10,246 nt of DNA, from NCBI GenBank assembly GCA_026786045.1, contig JAJAYV010000043.1:1-10246 (forward strand), in the 5' to 3' direction. This stretch comes from Frankiaceae bacterium. Lineage in GTDB: Bacteria > Actinomycetota > Actinomycetes > Mycobacteriales > SCTD01. This document shows, piece by piece, positions 1 to 6,514 of this stretch. Below the pieces are notes generated by a model. The model did not search any database. It saw only the letters and a list, made by a program, of their open reading frames with translations, and was not told the origin of the DNA. The position numbers and the translations under genes were made by a program. Within the stretch, counting starts at the first letter, position 1; each line of letters begins with the position of its first letter.

Positions 1-342
1 CGCCGGCCTCGCCGGAGCGGTCTCGGCCGGAGCCCTCTTCGCGGCGGCCTTCTTCGCCTGGGCCTTGGCGGGGGCGGGCTTCGCGGCGGCCTTCTTCGCC
101 GGGGCCTTGGGGGACGCGGCGGCCTTCACCGCGGCGACCTTCGTGGCCGGCGCGGCCTTCACCGTGGGGGCCTTGGGAGACGCGGCGACCTTCACCGCGG
201 TGACCTTCGTGGCCGGCGGGGACTTCTTCCTGCTGGCGGTGTAGGCGTCGACGACCTCGGCGGGCAGCCGCCCGCGGTCGGCCACGTCGAAGCCGTTGTC
301 GCGTGCCCAGGCTCGCGCTGCGGAGGTGTCCGGTGTCGTCAC
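1..342 (-). CDS. Lsr2-type DNA-binding domain protein with histone-like Lys/Ala/Pro tail (partial, C-terminus outside window)
   Basis: Probable nucleoid-associated protein. Seen: the 114 codons read from GTG at 342 begin with a segment (about residues 8-36) matching the C-terminal DNA-binding domain of Lsr2. It has a helix with AWARDNG, then the DRGRLP segment whose Arg-Gly-Arg (residues 23-25) is the known AT-rich minor-groove hook, then AEVVDAY. From about residue 38 the protein becomes a low-complexity basic tail of Lys, Ala, Pro, Val and Thr with PAKKAAAK-type units, like histone H1 or the mycobacterial HupB tail. The N-terminal Lsr2 dimerisation domain is absent: the frame closes at a TAG (379-381) that is also the fabG stop. 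The start is GTG 342 or TTG 348, and neither has a clear ribosome-binding site. It lies about 36 bp downstream of fabG on the same strand and is probably cotranscribed. The role is inferred from the family. The stop codon is outside the window. Confidence 0.72.
   Translation of the reverse strand, partial: MTTPDTSAARAWARDNGFDVADRGRLPAEVVDAYTASRKKSPPATKVTAVKVAASPKAPTVKAAPATKVAAVKAAASPKAPAKKAAAKPAPAKAQAKKAAAKRAPAETAPARPA
104..218 (-). repeat. Tandem 66-bp-period repeat in the basic tail
   Basis: Two 49-bp copies at 104-152 and 170-218 differ at only a few positions and are offset by 66 bp, exactly 22 codons. The basic tail has therefore grown by in-frame duplication. A second, shorter repeat of 21 bp occurs at 38-58 and 80-100, offset 42 bp or 14 codons, and encodes the Lys-Lys-Ala-Ala-Ala-Lys units. 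Both offsets are multiples of three, which supports the reading frame. Confidence 0.85.
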
Positions 343-378
343 GTGCAAGATCGTACGACCGTCGGAACGAGTCGGTTC

Positions 379-1086
379 CTAGTGGCCCATCCCGAGCCCG
401 CCGTCGACCGGCAGCACGGCCCCGGTGACGTAGGCGGCGTCGTCGCCGGCGAGGAACGCGACCACGCCGGCGATCTCCTCGGGCGCAGCGGTGCGGCCGA
501 GCGGGATGGACCGCAGCAGCTCCTCGCGCCGGGCCTCGCCGAGCGCGGCGGTCATGTCGGTGTCGACGTAGCCGGGGGCCACGACGTTGGCGGTGATCCC
601 GCGGCTGCCGAGCTCGCGGGCCAGGCTGCGCGAGAAGCCGACCAGCCCGCTCTTGCTCGCGGCGTAGCTCGCCTGGCCTGCCCCGCCGGACAGACCGACG
701 ACGGAGGAGACGAAGACCAGCCGTCCGAAGCGGGCCTTGAGCATCCCGCGGCTGGCCCGCTTGGCGACCCGGTAGGCGGCGGTGAGGTTGGTGTCGAGGA
801 CGCGTACGAACGACTCCTCGCTCATGCGCAGCAGCAGCTGGTCGTCGGTGATGCCGGCGTTGCTCACCAGCACCTCGACCGGCCCCTGCTGCGTCTCCAC
901 CTCGGTGAAGGCGCGGTCGACGTCGGCGCCGGAGGTGACGTCGCACGCGACCCCGAGCAGCCCTTCGGGCGGGTCGGAGCGGTAGGTCACGGCCACCCGG
1001 TGGCCGTCCGCGGCCAGGCGGCGCGCGGTGGCGAGGCCGATGCCGCGGCTGCCGCCGGTCACGAGCACGGAGCGCGAGGTCGTCAT
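379..1086 (-). CDS. fabG: 3-oxoacyl-[acyl-carrier-protein] reductase FabG (MabA-like)
   Basis: NADPH-dependent reduction of 3-oxoacyl-ACP to 3-hydroxyacyl-ACP in type II fatty-acid synthesis (cytosolic). Complete 235-aa short-chain dehydrogenase/reductase. Seen: Rossmann glycine motif TGGSRGIG (10-17), NAG (76-78), and the full catalytic tetrad Asn100, Ser128, Tyr141 and Lys145 in YAASK, followed by PGYVDTDM (171-178). The C-terminus, PVDGGLGMGH, closely matches mycobacterial MabA/FabG1. The length is normal for the family. ATG 1086 is chosen because nothing in frame upstream looks better. There is no Shine-Dalgarno, but a TAGCGT hexamer sits 6 bp before the ATG, as in leaderless actinobacterial mRNAs. 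In mycobacteria and streptomycetes the next gene is usually inhA/fabI; here it is instead the Lsr2-like gene, about 36 bp downstream. Other SDR substrates cannot be excluded, but the MabA-like sequence favours fatty-acid synthesis. Confidence 0.93.
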   Translation of the reverse strand: MTTSRSVLVTGGSRGIGLATARRLAADGHRVAVTYRSDPPEGLLGVACDVTSGADVDRAFTEVETQQGPVEVLVSNAGITDDQLLLRMSEESFVRVLDTNLTAAYRVAKRASRGMLKARFGRLVFVSSVVGLSGGAGQASYAASKSGLVGFSRSLARELGSRGITANVVAPGYVDTDMTAALGEARREELLRSIPLGRTAAPEEIAGVVAFLAGDDAAYVTGAVLPVDGGLGMGH

Positions 1087-1092
1087 GCGCCG

Positions 1093-1098
1093 ACGCTA
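1093..1098 (-). promoter_or_regulatory. fabG: Candidate -10 element for leaderless fabG transcript
   Basis: On the minus strand TAGCGT fits the actinobacterial TANNNT -10 pattern and ends 6 bp before the fabG ATG, the spacing expected when transcription starts at the A of the start codon. No Shine-Dalgarno lies between. I find no good -35 hexamer, so this rests on spacing alone. Confidence 0.35.
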
Positions 1099-1159
1099 GT
1101 GCCGGGCTGAGGGGTGTCGTGGACCAGGACTGTCGGACCCCCGTGGTGGCATCACCGTC

Positions 1160-1684
1160 ATGCGCGGACGAGCACCGCACCACCCTGATGTCTTCAGCCA
1201 CCTGCCGGCCCTGCTCATGCGCGAGCTGGACACGCCGGAGGTCCAGGCCGTGCTGGACGAGCTGATCGCCGTGGGCTGGCGCCCGGGCCAGCTGCGCCAT
1301 CGCGTCGGGGCCGCTCCGTCCCAGGGCAGCGTCGAGCGCGACGCGGTCCACCTGCTCGAGCTGCTTCGCGGGCTGCGCGGCCAGCCGTGCCCCGACGCGC
1401 TCCACGCCCAGGAGGTCGCCGAGCGCGAGGCCGGCCGCCGGTGGGAGGCCGAGACAGCCCCGCCGCCGGCCGAGCCCGAGGTGCGCGACGCACGGCTGGC
1501 CGAGATCCGCCTGTCACTCAAGGGCACGCCGCGCCGCCGTCCCGAGCCCGTGCCGCGGACCCGCCCGGCCTGCAGCCTGTGCGCCGCTGAGGGCTCCTAC
1601 TTCGTCACGCGCGACGTCCACCTCTGCGCGCGGTGCGTCGAGGTGCTGGCCACCGGCTCGGCGCGGTTGAGCGAGACCGGCTGA
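1160..1684 (+). CDS. Hypothetical protein with C-terminal CxxC/CxxC zinc-ribbon-like motif
   Basis: Function not recognised. 174 aa, divergent from fabG with 73 bp between the start codons. Seen: an alpha-helical N-terminal half (about residues 15-75) with the segment RELDTPEVQAVLDELIAVGW and then RPGQLRHRVG, reading like a small helical domain; an acidic/Pro-rich linker (about 85-135); and a C-terminal pair of CxxC motifs (Cys138/141 and Cys156/159, 14 residues apart) that could bind one zinc ion. Third codon positions are almost all G or C, as in neighbouring real genes, whereas the antisense frames here give Arg/Ser/Pro-rich shadow products. ATG 1160 has only a weak GGTGG-like ribosome-binding site; ATG 1217 (residue 20) is an alternative. 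No transmembrane segment or signal peptide. The zinc site is an inference from cysteine spacing. Confidence 0.72.
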   Translation: MRGRAPHHPDVFSHLPALLMRELDTPEVQAVLDELIAVGWRPGQLRHRVGAAPSQGSVERDAVHLLELLRGLRGQPCPDALHAQEVAEREAGRRWEAETAPPPAEPEVRDARLAEIRLSLKGTPRRRPEPVPRTRPACSLCAAEGSYFVTRDVHLCARCVEVLATGSARLSETG

Positions 1685-1704
1685 GGGACGGCCGGCGTCA
1701 GCCG
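1678..1704. terminator. Possible bidirectional terminator spanning two convergent stop codons
   Basis: A perfect 7-bp inverted repeat (CGGCTGA at 1678-1684, TCAGCCG at 1698-1704) encloses 13 bp. The left arm contains the TGA of the upstream plus-strand gene and the right arm contains the stop of the minus-strand membrane-protein gene. There is no T-tract. A competing inner stem, GACG (1687-1690) with CGTC (1696-1699), overlaps it. Confidence 0.35.
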
Positions 1705-2066
1705 TTGCGGTGCTGGACCCAGAGCGGGCGCCCCGCGACCACCTGGGGGAGCACGTAGCGGTCGGTGGGGCCCACCACCAGGCCGAGGAGCAGGCCCAGG
1801 ACGAGCCCGGCGGACGCCCCGGCACCCGCACCGGCGCCGTAGGACTCCAGGGCCTCGACGGGGACCCAGCTGCCGGCGAGGACCGCCTGCACCACCCCGG
1901 CCAGCGCGCCCACCATCGCGCCGGTCAGGGTGAGGCCGAGCGTCAGCCGGCCGTGCCACCAGCGCAGCCGCTGGCTGCCGCCCACGACCCGCAGCCGGCG
2001 GGGGGCCGAAGGGACGGCCCGCACCCGTCGCAACCCCGCCGCCCCGTGCGCCGCCGCTGTCGTCAT
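1698..2066 (-). CDS. Small membrane protein of unknown function, two predicted transmembrane helices
   Basis: 122 aa, not recognised as a named family. Seen: a basic N-terminus (Arg-rich, about residues 12-40, including WWHGR), a first hydrophobic helix at about 41-63, an extracytoplasmic loop of about 15 residues, a Gly/Ala-rich second helix at about 78-99 with a GAGAGAG run, and a short polar C-terminus. By the positive-inside rule the Arg-rich N-terminus should be cytoplasmic. ATG 2066 is chosen because a GGGGTGATC sequence sits just upstream as a plausible ribosome-binding site; the frame remains open to an alternative start at 2099. The gene is convergent with the CxxC protein (13 bp between stops) and divergent from the HelD gene. 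The Gly-rich helix could support helix packing or oligomerisation, but that is speculation. Confidence 0.68.
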   Translation of the reverse strand: MTTAAAHGAAGLRRVRAVPSAPRRLRVVGGSQRLRWWHGRLTLGLTLTGAMVGALAGVVQAVLAGSWVPVEALESYGAGAGAGASAGLVLGLLLGLVVGPTDRYVLPQVVAGRPLWVQHRNG

Positions 2067-2070
2067 GGAC

Positions 2071-2082
2071 GGGTGATCACCC
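2071..2082. promoter_or_regulatory. 12-bp perfect palindrome between divergent genes
   Basis: GGGTGATCACCC reads identically on both strands. It lies 4 bp upstream of the membrane-protein ATG (minus) and 97 bp upstream of the helD start (plus). It overlaps the likely ribosome-binding site of the minus gene, so it may be either an operator or a coincidence of that site. Confidence 0.3.
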
Positions 2083-2116
2083 CGCGCAGCCCGGCTCAAC
2101 CGGCTGTCGCAGGACT

Positions 2117-2133
2117 GTCACGCGATCGGTGAC
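2117..2133. promoter_or_regulatory. Inverted repeat upstream of helD
   Basis: GTCAC (2117-2121) and GTGAC (2129-2133) flank a 7-bp centre that contains the palindrome CGATCG. It is 46 bp upstream of the chosen helD start, where an operator or core promoter could lie. No rifampicin-associated element of the published GGGGCTTGC-type dyad is visible. Confidence 0.25.
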
Positions 2134-2179
2134 CGGGTGTCCGGCAGGCGCCGCGGCGGGCGGACGGCAGACTGTCTCG

Positions 2180-4360
2180 GTGACCGCCGACGCCGCCCCG
2201 GGCACCGCGACCGACCTGGATCGCGAGCTCGCCCGTGAGCAGGCCGTCGTGGACCGTGCGCTGGCCCGGTTGGAGGTGCTGCGCGCCGAGGCGCTGGTGC
2301 GCGAGTCCGAGAGCGTGCGGCCGGCCGGCGGGTCCCCGCAGGCGGTGTACGAGCGCGACGTCAGCGCGCAGGCCGCTGCCAACCGCCGGGCCGACCTCGA
2401 CCAGGCCGGCGAGGGCCTGGTCTTCGGCCGGCTCGACCGCGACGACGGCACGGTCCACCACATCGGCCGGATGGGCCTGCGCACCGACACCCAGGACCCG
2501 ATCGTCGTCGACTGGCGCGCCCCCGCTGCGGCGGCGTTCTACCGCGCCACGGCCGCCGACCCGCAGGGCGTCGTACGGCGCCGCACGATCAGCACCCGCA
2601 GCACCACCGTGGTCGGCGTCGACGACGAGCTGCTCGACGCCTCCGCCGAGGACGCGCTCGAGGGCGTCGTCGTGGTCGGCGACGGCGCGTTCCTGGCCGC
2701 CGTCAGCCGCGAGCGCACCGGCCAGATGCGCGACATCGTGGCGACCATCCAGCGCGAGCAGGACGAGGCCGTGCGCGCCCCCGACGACGGCGCGCTGGTG
2801 GTCACCGGCGGCCCCGGCACCGGCAAGACCGCCGTCGCACTGCACCGCGTCGCCTACCTGATGTACGCCCGTCGCGAGTGGTACTCCCGCCGCGGGGTGC
2901 TCGTCGTCGGGCCGTCGCCGGTCTTCGTCGACTACATCGGCGCGGTGCTCCCGGCGCTGGGTGAGACGAGCGTGCGGCTGGCCTCGCTGGCCGACCTGCC
3001 GGAGCTCCCCCGCGGCGTGACGGTGACCGGCTACGACGGCCCCGCCGCGGTCGCGGTCAAGGGCTCGGCGCGGATGGCCGAGCTGCTGCGCAAGGTGGTG
3101 CGCCACCTCGGCGGGGCGCGCCACCTGCTGGACCTCGAGGTGCAGCGGTGGGGCGCCTCGGTCACCGTGCGCGGTGCCGACGTCGCCCGTCGGCGCGCCG
3201 GCGTGCACCGCTCCAGCCGCAGCCACAACAGCGGCCGAGAGGCCTTCTCCGCCGCGCTGGTCGAGCTGGCCTGGCGCGCCTGGGAGCGGCGGCCGCAGGC
3301 GACGCGGATCGAGTCCGACGACCGCGAGGACTTCGCCGCCTGGATCGTCGGCGACCCGGCCTTCCGCCGGGCGATGGACGCCGCCTGGCCGGTGCTGCTG
3401 CCCGCGCAGGTGCTCGACCTGCTGCGCAGCGGACAGGTGCCGCTGCGCGACCTGACCCGCGGGCTGCTGTCCGACGAGGACGTCAGCGCCCTGCAGGAGT
3501 CGTGGCGCAGCCACGAGTGGACCGCCGCTGACGCCGCGCTCTACGACGAGCTGTCCGACCTGCTCGGGGCGCCGCCGGTCGAGGTCGAGCCGGAGGACGA
3601 CGGCTGGGACGAGCTGTCCGAGCTGGACGAGCGGGCCGCCGACATGGGCGTGACCACCCACGCCGACCGCACCGCCCGGGCGCGGCGGAACCTGGCGGAG
3701 GAGCGCGACTACCGCACCTACGCCCACGTCGTGGTCGACGAGGCGCAGGACGTCACGCCCATGCAGTGGCGGATGCTCGGCCGGCGCGCCCGCGGCGCCA
3801 CCTGGACCGTCGTCGGCGACTGGGTGCAGTCGGCCTGGCCCGACGTGCAGGAGGTCCGCGACGCGCTGGCGGCCGTGCTCGGCAAGAGCCGGCTGCGTTC
3901 GGTCGAGCTCACGACCAACTACCGCACCAGCACCGAGGTCGCGGCGCTGGCCGCACGACTGCTCGAGCGCATCGACCCCGCGCTGAAGCCGCCGGCGGCG
4001 GTGCGCAGCACCGGCGTCGAGCCGCTGCTGCTGACCGGCGACGTGGCGGGCTCGCTCGAGGACGTCGTCGCCGAGCTGCTGGGCCAGGTCGGCGGCACCG
4101 TCGGCGTCGTCGCGCCGTACGGCCGGGTGGCCGAGGTCCGGGCGGTCCTGCCCACGCACCCGCGGCTCAGTGTCGTGGACCCCTGGCAGGTCAAGGGCCT
4201 GGAGTACGACGGCTGCGTCGTGGCGTGGCCGCACGGCATCGTCGCCGAGAGCCGGCACCCGGTCGCCGGGCTGCGCAGCCTCTACGTCGCGTTGACCCGT
4301 GCGACGCAGCGGCTGGTCGTGCTGTCCGAGGAGCCGCTGGAGACGCTGCTCACGGACTGA
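2180..4360 (+). CDS. helD: HelD/HelR-type RNA polymerase-recycling SF1 ATPase
   Basis: Binds RNA polymerase and uses ATP to release it from stalled or terminated complexes; actinobacterial members (HelD, HelR) are known from M. smegmatis, M. abscessus and Streptomyces, and HelR confers rifampicin tolerance. 726 aa, normal for the family. Seen, numbering from GTG 2180: an N-terminal coiled-coil (about 13-48) that in HelD reaches into the RNAP secondary channel; the conserved HIGRMGL and VVDWRAPAAAAFYRA segments; MRDIVATIQREQDE before the Walker A GGPGTGKT (210-217); Walker B VVVDEAQD (517-524); GDWVQS (546-551, motif III); NYRT (580-583, motif IV); WQVKGLEYD (669-677, motif V); and YVALTRATQRL (702-712, motif VI). 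An acidic stretch (about 468-485) follows the middle insertion. The track-longest start at GTG 2129 lacks a ribosome-binding site; GTG 2180 is preferred on position, although its own GGCGGA is rather distant. Not a DNA-repair UvrD, which lacks these N-terminal segments. Confidence 0.9.
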   Translation: MTADAAPGTATDLDRELAREQAVVDRALARLEVLRAEALVRESESVRPAGGSPQAVYERDVSAQAAANRRADLDQAGEGLVFGRLDRDDGTVHHIGRMGLRTDTQDPIVVDWRAPAAAAFYRATAADPQGVVRRRTISTRSTTVVGVDDELLDASAEDALEGVVVVGDGAFLAAVSRERTGQMRDIVATIQREQDEAVRAPDDGALVVTGGPGTGKTAVALHRVAYLMYARREWYSRRGVLVVGPSPVFVDYIGAVLPALGETSVRLASLADLPELPRGVTVTGYDGPAAVAVKGSARMAELLRKVVRHLGGARHLLDLEVQRWGASVTVRGADVARRRAGVHRSSRSHNSGREAFSAALVELAWRAWERRPQATRIESDDREDFAAWIVGDPAFRRAMDAAWPVLLPAQVLDLLRSGQVPLRDLTRGLLSDEDVSALQESWRSHEWTAADAALYDELSDLLGAPPVEVEPEDDGWDELSELDERAADMGVTTHADRTARARRNLAEERDYRTYAHVVVDEAQDVTPMQWRMLGRRARGATWTVVGDWVQSAWPDVQEVRDALAAVLGKSRLRSVELTTNYRTSTEVAALAARLLERIDPALKPPAAVRSTGVEPLLLTGDVAGSLEDVVAELLGQVGGTVGVVAPYGRVAEVRAVLPTHPRLSVVDPWQVKGLEYDGCVVAWPHGIVAESRHPVAGLRSLYVALTRATQRLVVLSEEPLETLLTD

Positions 4361-4365
4361 ACGTC

Positions 4366-4388
4366 AGGGGGTCAGCGGGGTCCCCCCT
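4366..4388 (+). terminator. Candidate terminator of helD
   Basis: AGGGGG (4366-4371) and CCCCCT (4383-4388) form a 6-bp stem around an 11-nt loop, 5 bp after the helD stop codon, followed by only TTA. It is a GC-rich stem without a real U-tract, which is common in actinobacteria. Confidence 0.4.
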
Positions 4389-4473
4389 TACGGTGAGTGA
4401 GAGCGTCACTGGTCCTAGCCGGTAGCAGGCAGCGTTCCGACGCGGGGTGGGCGACCCCTTAATCAGCAAGCGC

Positions 4474-4491
4474 ATCGCGGCATCCCGCGAT
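4474..4491 (-). terminator. Candidate terminator of the PAS-GGDEF-EAL gene
   Basis: A perfect 7-bp stem (ATCGCGG 4474-4480, CCGCGAT 4485-4491) with a 4-nt loop lies 13 bp beyond the stop codon of the minus-strand gene, in the convergent gap with helD. On the minus strand it is followed by a moderately T-rich run (GCGCTTGCTGATTAA). Confidence 0.45.
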
Positions 4492-4504
4492 CATCCGGGC
4501 ACGG

Positions 4505-6445
4505 TCAGCCGGCGGCGCGTCCCGCGCCGTAGCTCCCAGGGACGGGGTGCTCACGTCTCAGGGTCGAGACGACCCGGGCGACGCTCGCCTTGTGCCATCG
4601 GGTGCCGGTGGTGCTGCGCAGTCCCTGCCGGTTCAGGGCGGCGGCGATCGTTTGCAGCGAGGCGCCTTCCGCAAGCAGGTCGCGGACGACGGCGACGGCT
4701 GCCGCCGGTACGGCCTGCGGAGACGTGGTCGCCTCGTGGTCGGCCAGCAGGCGCTCGCAGTCCACGATCGACAGGGGCAGCTGCGCTGACGGCACCGGCC
4801 GTCCGAGCAGGTAGCCCTGCCCGGACTCGCAGCCCATTCGGCGCAGTGCGGCGTACTGCTCGAGGGTCTCTACCCCCTCGGCGATGCACACCGCCCCTAC
4901 CGAGCGTGCCAGGCTGACGACGCTGGCGACGATCGCCTCGTCGTCCTTGCGGCTGCCGAGGCCGGCGACGAATTGCCGGTCGACCTTGAGCACCGAGACC
5001 GGGTAGCGCTTGAGGTAGAGCAGCGAGCCGTAGCCGGTGCCGAAGTCGTCGATGGCCGTGCGCGCACCGAGCGCCCGGATGGCGGCGAAGGCCTCGCGGG
5101 CCAGCTCGGTGTCCTCCACAAGCGTCGACTCAGTGACCTCGACGAGCAGCCGCTCGGCGCTCATCCCGGTGGTCGTCAGCGCCTCGCTGAGCCCGGTGAT
5201 GACGTCGGGATGGGTGATCTGCCGGGCCGAGAAGTTCACAGCGACGTCGAGCTGCAGGCCGCTGCGGGACCAGGCGGCTCCCTGCCGGCAAGCCTCGCGC
5301 AGCACCCACTTGCCCAAGGGGACGATGGCCCCGCTCTGCTCGGCGTGGGGGATGAAGGCGGCGGGCATGCGCAGGCCGTCCGGGTGCTCCCAGCGGACGA
5401 GGGCCTCGACCCCCGTCACCCGGCGCGAGCGCAGGTCCACCACAGGCTGGTAGTGCAGGGCGAACTCGCCGCGGTCCAGGCCCTCGCGCACCTCCTCCTC
5501 CTGGCGCAGCCGGGCGATGGATCGCGGACGCAGCTGCGGGCTCCAGGCCCGGGTCCGGCCTCCGCCGCCGCGGCGGGCGTCGATGCGGGCGTCGTCGGCG
5601 TGGGCTAGCAGGTCCTCTGCGGTCTGCGGCGCCTGCCCGACGGCGACCCCGGTGCTGGCGGTCAGGGACACGGAGGTCGTCGCTGTGCGGAACGGCTCCT
5701 GGAGGCGGCGCGCCAGGTCTTCACCGATCTGCACAGCGTCCTGCCCCGGGGCACACCTCGGCCGGAGCAGCGTGAACTCGTCGCCGTCGCCCCTGGCCAG
5801 GACGTCACCGGGCAGCAGCCCCCCGGCCAACCGGTGCGCGACCGCGCGCAGCAGCTCGTCGCCGGCGTCATGGCCCAGGCACTCGTTGACCCGGGTAAAG
5901 CGGTCCAGACCGAGGACCGCGACCGCCGTGCGGCTGTACGGCTCAGCGCTTGCCAGCGCCAGGCCGAGCCGGTTCGTGAGCTGACGCCGGTTCAGCAGGT
6001 CAGTCAGCGGGTCGTGCTGCTCGGCGCGCTCAAGCGCCCTGAGTGACTGGACCTGGGCGGTCGTGTCGACGTGCCGTACCAGTGCCCCGCCCCCAGGCAG
6101 GGTGTGGACGTGAACGCTGCCCCAACCCGACGCGTCCGGCGCATGGCAGGGGTAGGCGTGCACGAAGCTCGGCTGCGCCCCGTCGAGGACCGCGCGCAGC
6201 CCTGTTGCCACCTGCCTGCCGGGCTCACCACACACGTCGAGGTGGTTGCTCCCGACACCCGCCCGCGACAGGTCGCCCCCGCGCGCAAGGCAGCTGTCGA
6301 TCCAGGCGCGGTTGACCGCGATGAGCGTGCCCGAGCCGTCCACCACGCAGGTCGGCTCGGGCAGCGCGTCGAGCAGCGCCGCAGCGGGACCCGTGCCGAA
6401 GGCGGACGCCGGGGCGGGGGTCTCGGGGAAGAACTGACCGGGCAA
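4505..6445 (-). CDS. PAS-GGDEF(degenerate)-EAL cyclic-di-GMP phosphodiesterase with recombinase-like C-terminal helical tail
   Basis: Predicted to hydrolyse c-di-GMP to pGpG; cytoplasmic, no transmembrane segment. 646 aa numbered from TTG 6445. Seen: a PAS-like sensor (about 21-131); GGDEF domain (about 145-300) opening with HDPLTDLLNRR, but the metal Asp of the usual DLDxF is Gly (GLDRF, 179-183) and the signature is DGDEF (220-224), with no RxxD inhibitory site, so probably no cyclase activity; EAL domain (about 315-565) with all catalytic positions: EAL Glu347, Asn404, Glu436, DDFGTG Asp466/467, Lys487, Glu523 in AEGVET and Gln543 in QGYLLGRP. Residues about 580-628 (RDLLAEGASLQTIAAALNRQ, then GTRWHKASVARVV) resemble the small helical Recombinase domain of large serine recombinases. 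TTG 6445 is chosen over TTG 6517 because GAGG sits 5 bp upstream of it and the 24 intervening codons have poor third-position GC (15 of 24). It lies downstream of the GAF-ANTAR gene on the same strand. Confidence 0.9.
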   Translation of the reverse strand: MPGQFFPETPAPASAFGTGPAAALLDALPEPTCVVDGSGTLIAVNRAWIDSCLARGGDLSRAGVGSNHLDVCGEPGRQVATGLRAVLDGAQPSFVHAYPCHAPDASGWGSVHVHTLPGGGALVRHVDTTAQVQSLRALERAEQHDPLTDLLNRRQLTNRLGLALASAEPYSRTAVAVLGLDRFTRVNECLGHDAGDELLRAVAHRLAGGLLPGDVLARGDGDEFTLLRPRCAPGQDAVQIGEDLARRLQEPFRTATTSVSLTASTGVAVGQAPQTAEDLLAHADDARIDARRGGGGRTRAWSPQLRPRSIARLRQEEEVREGLDRGEFALHYQPVVDLRSRRVTGVEALVRWEHPDGLRMPAAFIPHAEQSGAIVPLGKWVLREACRQGAAWSRSGLQLDVAVNFSARQITHPDVITGLSEALTTTGMSAERLLVEVTESTLVEDTELAREAFAAIRALGARTAIDDFGTGYGSLLYLKRYPVSVLKVDRQFVAGLGSRKDDEAIVASVVSLARSVGAVCIAEGVETLEQYAALRRMGCESGQGYLLGRPVPSAQLPLSIVDCERLLADHEATTSPQAVPAAAVAVVRDLLAEGASLQTIAAALNRQGLRSTTGTRWHKASVARVVSTLRREHPVPGSYGAGRAAG

Positions 6446-6508
6446 GGATGCCTCACATGCGGGTCCCTTGCCGCCCTGTTGCCGCCAAGGCCGGAATCCT
6501 CGGCGCGA

Positions 6509-6514
6509 ATCGTA
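6509..6514 (-). promoter_or_regulatory. Candidate -10 element upstream of the EAL gene
   Basis: On the minus strand TACGAT fits TANNNT and lies about 64 bp upstream of the preferred TTG start at 6445, inside the stretch that does not look coding. No convincing -35 hexamer precedes it. Weak evidence. Confidence 0.22.

Noticed and set aside
1215..1527. Open frames on the minus strand opposite the CxxC protein
   Set aside because: Their products are Arg/Ala/Pro/Ser-rich shadows, whereas the plus frame shows regular GC-rich third positions and paired CxxC motifs.
2096..4258. A 720-codon open frame on the minus strand across helD
   Set aside because: It is the antisense shadow of helD. Its product is an Arg/Gly/Ala/His-rich string without any domain, while the plus strand carries every SF1 helicase motif.
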